From NCBI GenBank assembly GCA_014169315.1, contig AP022133.1:2728001-2792000 (forward strand): DNA of 64,000 nucleotides. The letters are read 5' to 3'. Made by a program: the position numbers and the translations under genes. Under the pieces are notes generated by a model that was not told where the DNA came from, did no database searches, and saw only the letters and a list, made by a program, of their open reading frames with translations. Positions 57,678 to 64,000 of the stretch are shown one piece after another. The stretch is from Enterobacter cloacae. Lineage in GTDB: Bacteria; Pseudomonadota; Gammaproteobacteria; Enterobacterales; Enterobacteriaceae. Position 1 is the stretch's first letter, and every line of letters begins with the position of its first letter.

Positions 57678-59012
57678 TTAAATTAAAAAGAATGTGGCGT
57701 AAGCGATCATGGCGACCACTGCGAATACAGGGAAAATACAGGTAACGATAAACAGCTCTTTATAGCTTTGTTTATGTGTTAAGCCGCAGACGCCCAGCAA
57801 TGTAATAATGAAGCCAGAATGAGGTAGCGTATCGAAGGTCGAGGCACTGAAAACAATCACCCGGTGCATCAACCCGGCAGGAATATTATGTTCGACCGAT
57901 AACGCCATCAGTTCTTTACCGAATGCCAGCATCGCCAGCCCAACGCCACCGGACGTAGAGCCCACAATCCCGGCCAGCACTGCCGTTCCAACAGAAGCCG
58001 CAATCATTGCTGACCCTGGGATAGCAAACACCGCGGCCTTGATCACCGCAAAAACCGGCAACATTTTCACCACACCGCCATAGCCCACCTGGGTTGCAGT
58101 GTTAAAGATGGGAGTCAGCGAGTCGTTCGCCCCCTGCGCCAGTGTTCGGGTTGTGTTTCCAATCTCTTTACGATAGAGCACCAGCGTAACGACAATGGCA
58201 ATACACAGCGAAACTGTAATAGCCCAAATCCCCTGAATACCGCCAACGCTGGCGTAATGCTGAATGACATGGTCAAGTTCGAAATATTGTGTGAGCAAAA
58301 TATTACCGAAAATAACGATTGCAATCGGTGTCATGGCAACCAGGATATTTCCCTGCGCAATAGTTTTCTCACCCTCCAGCCCTTCTCCGTAACCTTCACC
58401 CTGGCTTTTAGCCTGCCTAACCAGACGGGTCATATACCACACGCCAATAATTAACCAGACAAGCGTCCCGATGACGCCGATATCCATACCGGAATAGATG
58501 GTCGTTTTAAAAATCGGAATGGGAATAGTGTTAATAAACTGCGCCGAACCTGGCGCAACATAAGCCGGTAAACATCCCGCACAAATTGCGCTGGGTAGCA
58601 AACGACGAGGGTAATCGCTGTTGATAAATATAGTTCTGGCGATAGGTAAAACGGCAAAGACCACAACAAAAACGGACACACCGCCGTAGGTAAGTAAAAA
58701 TGATGCGAGAATAACTGCGAGGATCGCCTTTTGCGGCCCCATCGCCTGGGAAATAAACTGCGCAATCGTTAATGCTGCACCACTGGCGTTCATTAACGTA
58801 CCAAATATCGCGCCTACGAGAAATATGGGGAAATAGGCAGCAACAAATCCCACCACCGACTGCATAAACGGGCCTGTCCAGGAGTAGAGCACGGGTATTT
58901 CTGACCCCAGGAGTACCGCAAGCATGGCCATTAATGGTGAGACAATTAATACGGGTACGCCACGATAGATAAGATAAATAAGTAAAACCAAAGAGAGGAT
59001 TAATCCAGTCAT
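57678..59012 (-). CDS. GntP-family permease
   Basis: A 444-residue transporter with about 12 membrane helices. GntP-family features are seen (LTYGGVSVFVVVFAV, GSTSGGVGLAMLAFG, FDTLPHSGFIITLLGVCGLTHKQSYKE). The family carries gluconate and, in other bacteria, 3-hydroxybutyrate and related acids. The surrounding genes suggest a C4 hydroxy or short-chain fatty acid. I chose the ATG at 59012 with AGAGGAC upstream. Confidence 0.85.
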   Translation of the reverse strand: MTGLILSLVLLIYLIYRGVPVLIVSPLMAMLAVLLGSEIPVLYSWTGPFMQSVVGFVAAYFPIFLVGAIFGTLMNASGAALTIAQFISQAMGPQKAILAVILASFLLTYGGVSVFVVVFAVLPIARTIFINSDYPRRLLPSAICAGCLPAYVAPGSAQFINTIPIPIFKTTIYSGMDIGVIGTLVWLIIGVWYMTRLVRQAKSQGEGYGEGLEGEKTIAQGNILVAMTPIAIVIFGNILLTQYFELDHVIQHYASVGGIQGIWAITVSLCIAIVVTLVLYRKEIGNTTRTLAQGANDSLTPIFNTATQVGYGGVVKMLPVFAVIKAAVFAIPGSAMIAASVGTAVLAGIVGSTSGGVGLAMLAFGKELMALSVEHNIPAGLMHRVIVFSASTFDTLPHSGFIITLLGVCGLTHKQSYKELFIVTCIFPVFAVVAMIAYATFFLI

Positions 59013-59073
59013 AATGTCCTCTGAGAATAAGAGTGCTGTTCGCATTGACGATACAATGCGAACAAAGGTTATT

Positions 59074-60282
59074 TTATTGTGCGCGTTTGATAATGATTGC
59101 AGTCCCCATACCGCCACCAATGCAGAGTGACGCCAGGCCTGTTTTTTTATTCTGCTTAATCATTTCATAGAGCAGTGAAACAATAATGCGTCCACCGGAT
59201 GCACCTAATGGATGTCCCAGCGCAATGGCTCCGCCGTTCACGTTAGTCCGCCCTTCAAACCACGCGGCGTCGACGCCATGTTCAGCACACAATCCACGCA
59301 TCACGCCAATGGCCTGCGCGGCAAAGGCTTCGTTGAGTTCCAGCAGTTCAATATCGCGAAGGGTCAATTTGCCACGCGTGAGCGCATCCGCAATGGCCGG
59401 CACCGGCCCCAGCCCCATCACGGCGGCATCAACACCGCCCTGTCCACAGGCGATAATTTCAGCCAGCGGCTCCAGATGCCACTTGTCTACCGCCTCCTGA
59501 GACGCCAGGATCAGCGCGACAGCGCCGTCGTTAATACCGGAGGCATTACCCGCGGTCACGGTGCCTTGTTTGTCAAATGCCGGTTTTAATTTGGCAAGCT
59601 GTTCCAGAGAAGCGTCTTTACGCGGGTATTCATCACGCGCAAACTGCGTTTCGCCTTTTCTGCTGGTGACAGTCACGCCAGCAATTTCATCGTCGAAACG
59701 ACCTTGCTCCACTGCCTGCACCGCACGTTGTTGGCTTTTCAGTGCGAAAATGTCCTGCTCTTCCCGGCTGATGGAATATTTCTGCGCAATATTTTCTGCC
59801 GTCACCCCCATGTGATAGCGGTTAAATACATCCGTTAGCCCATCGGCTATCAGCGAATCGGTCATCTGTTGGTTGCCCATCTTCAGACCAAAACGGGCAC
59901 GGCTATCGACCAGATACGGTGCCTGGGACATGTTTTCCATACCCGCAGCAACAACCAAATCCATCTCACCACTTTTGATTTTTAGCGTGCCATCAATGAC
60001 GGTTTTCATGCCGCTGCCACAGATCATATTCAGCGTCAGTGCCGGAACCTGAAAAGGGATCCCCGCTTTTACCGCTGCCTGCCGCCCCGGCCCCATTCCC
60101 TGTCCTGCAGCCAGAACGTTGCCGACGATAACCTCATCAATATTTTCAGGATTGATTTTACTCTGGGCGATAGCGGCTGAAATGGCGGTAGCAGCCAGAT
60201 CACTGGCGGGAACGCTCATCAGACTCCCACCGAACGCCCCCAGCGCAGTACGTTTCGCACCAACGATATAGACTTTTTTCAT
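59074..60282 (-). CDS. Acetyl-CoA acetyltransferase (thiolase)
   Basis: A 402-residue biosynthetic-type thiolase (PhaA/AtoB class), acetoacetyl-CoA + CoA to two acetyl-CoA and the reverse. Acyl cysteine C88 in NMICGSGMKTV, the NEAFAAQAIGV and GGAIALGHPLGASGGRI segments, and the second cysteine in CIGGGMGTA are in place. The second of two adjacent ATGs has better spacing from GAGGAG. It follows the SDR gene by 10 bp. Confidence 0.92.
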   Translation of the reverse strand: MKKVYIVGAKRTALGAFGGSLMSVPASDLAATAISAAIAQSKINPENIDEVIVGNVLAAGQGMGPGRQAAVKAGIPFQVPALTLNMICGSGMKTVIDGTLKIKSGEMDLVVAAGMENMSQAPYLVDSRARFGLKMGNQQMTDSLIADGLTDVFNRYHMGVTAENIAQKYSISREEQDIFALKSQQRAVQAVEQGRFDDEIAGVTVTSRKGETQFARDEYPRKDASLEQLAKLKPAFDKQGTVTAGNASGINDGAVALILASQEAVDKWHLEPLAEIIACGQGGVDAAVMGLGPVPAIADALTRGKLTLRDIELLELNEAFAAQAIGVMRGLCAEHGVDAAWFEGRTNVNGGAIALGHPLGASGGRIIVSLLYEMIKQNKKTGLASLCIGGGMGTAIIIKRAQ

Positions 60283-60292
60283 CATCGGCTCC

Positions 60293-61012
60293 TCAGATAA
60301 CCAGCCCGCCATCGATCTTCAGCGTCTGACCGGTAATAAAGCTCGATTTTTCGCTGGCGAGGAACAGGACACCGTTGGCAATGTCTTCCGCAGTTGCCAT
60401 GCGGCCCAAAGGGGTTTTGGCAATCATGTGGTCAATCACTTTTTCCGGCAGATCTTTGGTCATTGGAGTCACCACAAAACCCGGTGCGACGCAGTTGGCG
60501 CGTACTTTTGCCCCTTTACGGGCAAACTCTTTAGCCCAGCCTTTCGTCATTGCAATAACGCCGCCTTTCGTCGCCGCATAATTACTCTGGCCGATATTAC
60601 CGTCGGTTCCTACAACGGAAGACATGGTGATAATGGAACCGGTATTGTTTTCCATCATGATGGGGGCCACCGCCTGAGTCATATTGAAAACACCCTTCAG
60701 GTTAATATCAATAACCAGATCCCAGTCCTGTTCCGTCATCTTATTAATAAGATTATCACGGGTGACACCCGCATTATTCACCAGGATATCAATATGACCA
60801 TCCTGCTGCTGGATTTTATTTACCACTTCCTGAATGGCCTTCCGGTCGCAGACATTAAGCGTAACAGGAATAACATTTTTAAGTACTTCGCTATCACCAT
60901 GCTGAATATCACAAGCATAAATCTTAGCTGCACCAGCCTGCGAGAAGAGCTCTACGATTTTTCGGCCAATACCTTGCGCCGCACCAGTAACAATACAAAT
61001 TTTATTATGCAT
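60293..61012 (-). CDS. PhaB-like SDR, 3-oxoacyl-CoA/ACP reductase
   Basis: A 239-residue classical short-chain dehydrogenase: TGAAQGIG cofactor motif at 9-16, NNAG at 79-82, catalytic S132, Y145, K149 in [19 protein letters not shown]. It belongs to the FabG/PhaB group and could interconvert acetoacetyl-CoA and (R)-3-hydroxybutyryl-CoA. I chose the ATG at 61012 with GGAGAACAAC upstream. It is the first gene of the operon. Confidence 0.88.
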   Translation of the reverse strand: MHNKICIVTGAAQGIGRKIVELFSQAGAAKIYACDIQHGDSEVLKNVIPVTLNVCDRKAIQEVVNKIQQQDGHIDILVNNAGVTRDNLINKMTEQDWDLVIDINLKGVFNMTQAVAPIMMENNTGSIITMSSVVGTDGNIGQSNYAATKGGVIAMTKGWAKEFARKGAKVRANCVAPGFVVTPMTKDLPEKVIDHMIAKTPLGRMATAEDIANGVLFLASEKSSFITGQTLKIDGGLVI

Positions 61013-61492
61013 GTTGTTCTCCATAGAAAATTATCCCGTATGTTTACGAGAATTACCTGAGGTAACCTTCGTATTCAGTAATAACAACTATGGTGTCACT
61101 AAACAATCTGAAGAGGATTATCAACAAGGTGCAATAAAAACTGATTAACATTTTTCACACAAGACCAACAATGCAAAACAAACCCTTTATTTTCAATGAA
61201 ATAACACTTTTGAAATTACCCTGACACAGGGTTGAATAGCGATCAAACTCACATACCGAACAAAAAAATCGCCCGTTAATTAAAAAAAAATAAAAACTGT
61301 TTTGCAAAAAACGATGGTCTATTTTAACCCGATCAATTTTTCAGATAATAACTTCCAGGACGCAACTCAAACATTGACTTCGTTCTTCCCCCCGCCCTAT
61401 AATCTGATAAAACAAAGCAGTAATTATAACATTCGAAATCACCTTTATTCCTTTAAGAAACAAACCATCTTGTTCAATCTCTGGGGGAGTGA
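61013..61492. promoter_or_regulatory. Divergent promoter region between SDR operon and lysR
   Basis: 480 bp, among the most AT-rich in the window, with A-tracts near 61279-61296. A minus-strand promoter candidate is TTGTTT (plus 61101-61106), a 17-bp spacer and TATTAC (plus 61078-61083). A strong plus-strand promoter for lysR is listed separately. No ORF is supported. The operator of the LysR protein should lie here, but I do not assign it. Confidence 0.55.
61374..61403 (+). promoter_or_regulatory. Promoter of the lysR-type gene
   Basis: TTGACT and a perfect TATAAT with an 18-bp spacer. The predicted start is near 61410, giving a leader of about 83 nt. Confidence 0.75.
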
Positions 61493-62410
61493 ATGCTGGA
61501 TAAAACTGTTTTCTTTATGCATGTCGTACGCTGCGGTTCGATATCTGAAGCAGCAAAAGAATTTCACATTACGGCAGCAACAGGGAGTCGCTGGTTGAAG
61601 GAGTTAGAGGAAAAACTAAACGTTCCTTTACTTATTTCCACCACACGCAAAAGCCAACCGACAGAAGCCGGCATGCTGTTATATGAACGTTTTTATGCTG
61701 CTTATTTAGGTATTCAGGATATTTATAAAGAGGTCGAAACCTCCAACAACACCGATCGGGGCGTGATCTCAATAGCCTCAACTCCGCTATTCTCACGAAA
61801 TTTTCTTTCCAAAATAATCGGTGAATATCTCTTTATTTGCCCGGAAGTGAGTTTTCGTATCGAAGAAACAGCCTATGTTGATGAAAAAAATAGCGATATT
61901 GATTTTTATATTCGCGCCGGTGCTACCTATCGCGGCCATATGGAGCCAGACAGCCAGTTAATCAAGAAAGCCCTCTTTAACTATCCTCTGGTTGTATGTT
62001 GTTCACCCAGCTATATCGATTCATACGGTGAACCGCAGTCGCCCGAAGAGCTTAAGTTCCATAACTGTATTTATACTTCAACGCTGGTAGGGGGGAACCG
62101 ATGGCAGTTTGACGTGGACGGGGATGTTACGACCATAGAGATAGCCAAAACAGTAGAGATTGAGAATAGCGAGTTTCTCAAGGACGTTGCCCTGGCCGGG
62201 GGAGGCATTGCTTATCTTCCGCTCCCACTGGTCAAGAAAGAGCTGGAAAAGGGTGAACTGGTTTCTATTCTGGATAACTATATTAAGAGTAAATTTGAGA
62301 TAAGTCTTTGGTTTCGTTCGCTAAAGGTCATGCCATCGCGATGCCTTAAATTTAAAGATTTTCTGGTGAAGAGGACTCTGGAAATCAAAGATCTGATCCA
62401 CTACTCCTGA
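61493..62410 (+). CDS. LysR-type transcriptional regulator
   Basis: A 305-residue LysR protein: wHTH at 1-60 (GSISEAAKEFHITAATGSRW) and an effector-binding domain at about 90-295. GGGGAGTGA precedes the ATG. Its divergent place beside the short-chain CoA operon makes it the likely local regulator. AT-rich codons differ from the backbone genes, suggesting acquisition. The ligand is unknown. Confidence 0.88.
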   Translation: MLDKTVFFMHVVRCGSISEAAKEFHITAATGSRWLKELEEKLNVPLLISTTRKSQPTEAGMLLYERFYAAYLGIQDIYKEVETSNNTDRGVISIASTPLFSRNFLSKIIGEYLFICPEVSFRIEETAYVDEKNSDIDFYIRAGATYRGHMEPDSQLIKKALFNYPLVVCCSPSYIDSYGEPQSPEELKFHNCIYTSTLVGGNRWQFDVDGDVTTIEIAKTVEIENSEFLKDVALAGGGIAYLPLPLVKKELEKGELVSILDNYIKSKFEISLWFRSLKVMPSRCLKFKDFLVKRTLEIKDLIHYS

Positions 62411-62424
62411 GCCATCTGCGTCAG

Positions 62425-62449
62425 GCCCGGCAATACGTCTCGCCGGGCT
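62425..62449. terminator. Hairpin between lysR and selO
   Basis: GCCCGGC and GCCGGGC stem followed by TTGCGTCTT, between two convergent genes. It may also be a REP-type palindrome. Confidence 0.55.
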
Positions 62450-62465
62450 TGCGTCTTCAGACAGA

Positions 62466-63908
62466 TTAACTCGAACAGCTCACTTCCAGCCGTTTGCCCC
62501 ACTCCGGCGGGCGGTTCGCATAGTCGTCGCACCTGTCGGCAAATGGCGTACGCAATGCAATATGCAGACGGTGCAGCTCTTCAACATCCCCCTGCTCTGC
62601 CTGGGCGATCGCGCGCTGTGCCAGCCAGTTGCGCAACACTATCGCAGGGTTTGACGCCTTCATACTGGCCTGCCGGGTGGCGTCATCAACCTGCTCCTGC
62701 TGCAAGCGGGCGCGGTAAGTGGCGAACCAGTCATCAAATGCCTGCCTGTCGATAAACTCATCGCGCAGCTGTGACGCAGTGCTGTGCTGTTCCGTTTCGC
62801 TCAGCATGCGGAAAGTACGGGTGTAATCGCTGCCCTCGCGGGCCATGAGAGCGAACAACGCATTCAGAATGTCGTTATCCCCCTTCTCTTGCGTCATTAA
62901 CCCCAGTTTGCTCCGCATCAGTTGGCCATATTCACGCAGCAATATCTCCTGATAGCTGTCGAGCGCATCATTCAGGCCGTCAACGTCGATAAATGGCGAC
63001 AGGCTTTGCGCAAGGCGCTGGAGATTCCATAACCCCACGGCAGGCTGGTTGTCAAAACTGTAGCGCCCCTGATAGTCCGAGTGGTTGCAGATATAACCCG
63101 GCTGATAGTCATCCAGGAAACCAAACGGACCATAATCGAAGGTCAGCCCCAGAATAGACATGTTATCGGTGTTCATCACGCCGTGCGCAAACCCCACGGT
63201 TTGCCAGCGGGCGATCATCGAAGCGGTACGCGCGACAACATCGCGGAACCAGAGCACATATTTATCGGCCTCATCCTGCAGATGTGACCAGTGGCGACGA
63301 ATGGCATAGTCAGCAAGCTGGCGAACCTTTTCCGGCTCCCGACGATAGTAAAAGTGTTCAAAATGCCCAAAACGCAGGTGGCTTTGCGCAATGCGCATCA
63401 GCATTGCGCCTTTTTCCATCGTTTCCCGGGCGACCGGAGTGTCGCTGGTGACAATCGACAACGCACGCGTGGTGGGGATACCCAGCGCATGCATTGCTTC
63501 CGACGCCAGGCATTCGCGGATGGTTGAACGCAGTACCGCACGGCCATCACCCATGCGCGAATAAGGTGTCAGGCCTGCGCCTTTCAGATGCCAGTCAACT
63601 GTGTCCCCGTTGGGAAGTTGCTGTTCGCCAAGCAGGATCCCCCTGCCATCACCCAGTTGCCCCGCCCAGACGCCAAACTGGTGTCCGCTGTAGACCTGAG
63701 CAAGTGGCTGCATGCCTGGCAGTAGCGTTTCGCCACCCCAGACGCCTGCACCCTCTGAAGGCTGGAACATACCGGGCGGGATAGCCAGCTCACCTGCCAG
63801 CCGGTCGTTGTGCCAGATAAGGCGGGTATTTTGTAATGGTGTTGGTTTGAGTGCGGTATAAAAGCCGGGCAACTCATCATGCCAGTGCGCAGTAAAAGAC
63901 AGGGTCAT
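62466..63908 (-). CDS. selO: SelO, protein AMPylase
   Basis: A 480-residue pseudokinase-fold enzyme (YdiU) that transfers AMP to Ser, Thr or Tyr of proteins. Characteristic segments are [38 protein letters not shown] and [16 protein letters not shown] (catalytic loop). The C-terminus ends CSS; in some eukaryotes this tail holds selenocysteine. Length is close to E. coli (478). The start is the ATG at 63908, with AGGAGGACC upstream. Confidence 0.95.
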   Translation of the reverse strand: MTLSFTAHWHDELPGFYTALKPTPLQNTRLIWHNDRLAGELAIPPGMFQPSEGAGVWGGETLLPGMQPLAQVYSGHQFGVWAGQLGDGRGILLGEQQLPNGDTVDWHLKGAGLTPYSRMGDGRAVLRSTIRECLASEAMHALGIPTTRALSIVTSDTPVARETMEKGAMLMRIAQSHLRFGHFEHFYYRREPEKVRQLADYAIRRHWSHLQDEADKYVLWFRDVVARTASMIARWQTVGFAHGVMNTDNMSILGLTFDYGPFGFLDDYQPGYICNHSDYQGRYSFDNQPAVGLWNLQRLAQSLSPFIDVDGLNDALDSYQEILLREYGQLMRSKLGLMTQEKGDNDILNALFALMAREGSDYTRTFRMLSETEQHSTASQLRDEFIDRQAFDDWFATYRARLQQEQVDDATRQASMKASNPAIVLRNWLAQRAIAQAEQGDVEELHRLHIALRTPFADRCDDYANRPPEWGKRLEVSCSS

Positions 63909-63969
63909 AGGTCCTCCTGCTTTTAGTGTAGAGGGTTTACCTGGACTTAAACACGGGCGAAAGCAAGGG

Positions 63970-64000
63970 TTATCGCTGAACCAGCGTGGTGACCTGCTCC
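63970..64000 (-). CDS. ydiV: YdiV (RflP) C-terminus, partial at window edge
   Basis: The last nine codons and TAA of a minus-strand gene, reading [10 protein letters not shown]. coli YdiV, which lies directly upstream of selO, ends in a closely similar ITTLVQR. YdiV is an EAL-fold anti-FlhDC factor. The rest of the gene lies outside the window. Confidence 0.6.
   Translation of the reverse strand, partial: EQVTTLVQR

Overview
This window is chromosomal DNA from a gammaproteobacterium of the Enterobacteriaceae, most like Enterobacter, Lelliottia or a close relative. The backbone follows the E. coli K-12 order around 36-38 min almost gene for gene: rnt, grxD, mepH, sodB, ydhP, ynhF, purR, punR, punC, cfa, ribE, mdtK, two valine tRNAs, fumD, pykF, lpp, ldtE, sufABCDSE, ydiH, menI, ydiJ, ydiK, rprA, ppsA, ppsR, aroH, selO and the last codons of ydiV. 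Familiar control sites are still readable: paired PurR operators at purR, Cra boxes at pykF and ppsA, a Fur box before sufA, a TrpR operator before aroH, and the lpp promoter. I see no prophage, CRISPR array or rRNA.

Four blocks depart from the E. coli backbone. (1) 12.2-17.6 kb, after the tRNA-Val pair: a CynT-like carbonic anhydrase, an odd metallo-beta-lactamase-fold protein, small ORFs and a complete polar amino acid ABC importer. (2) 17.9-24.5 kb, between fumD and pykF: a second MetNIQ-type importer facing a two-gene reverse transsulfuration operon (cystathionine beta-synthase and cystathionine gamma-lyase, mtcB/mtcC-like). A complete 1197-bp IS5-family element with 4-bp target duplication sits between them, 63 bp upstream of the metN-like start codon. 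(3) 34-40.8 kb, between sufA and ydiH: an FdhF-type formate dehydrogenase behind a sigma-54 promoter, convergent with an fdnGHI-type operon. Both catalytic subunits carry cysteine where E. coli uses selenocysteine.

(4) 52.2-62.4 kb, between aroH and selO: the most interesting region. A divergent LysR-type regulator faces genes for a PhaB-like SDR, an acetyl-CoA acetyltransferase, a GntP-family permease, a CoA-transferase, an (R)-specific MaoC/PhaJ hydratase and FabV (trans-2-enoyl-CoA reductase), followed after a likely terminator by a full-length Pta paralogue. Together these could carry every step of a redox-balanced short-chain fermentation, for example (R)-3-hydroxybutyrate or crotonate to acetate plus butyrate. 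In the other direction they could make butyrate from acetyl-CoA. This is inference from gene families; no transcription or enzyme data are available here.

Small features include the sRNA RprA (46667-46772), the 29-residue membrane protein YnhF, FumD, an ERIC repeat between ydiJ and ydiK, several REP-like palindromes, a possible attenuator before mdtK, and unrecognised small ORFs at 13.8-14.4 kb and 46.9-47.3 kb, some probably decayed.
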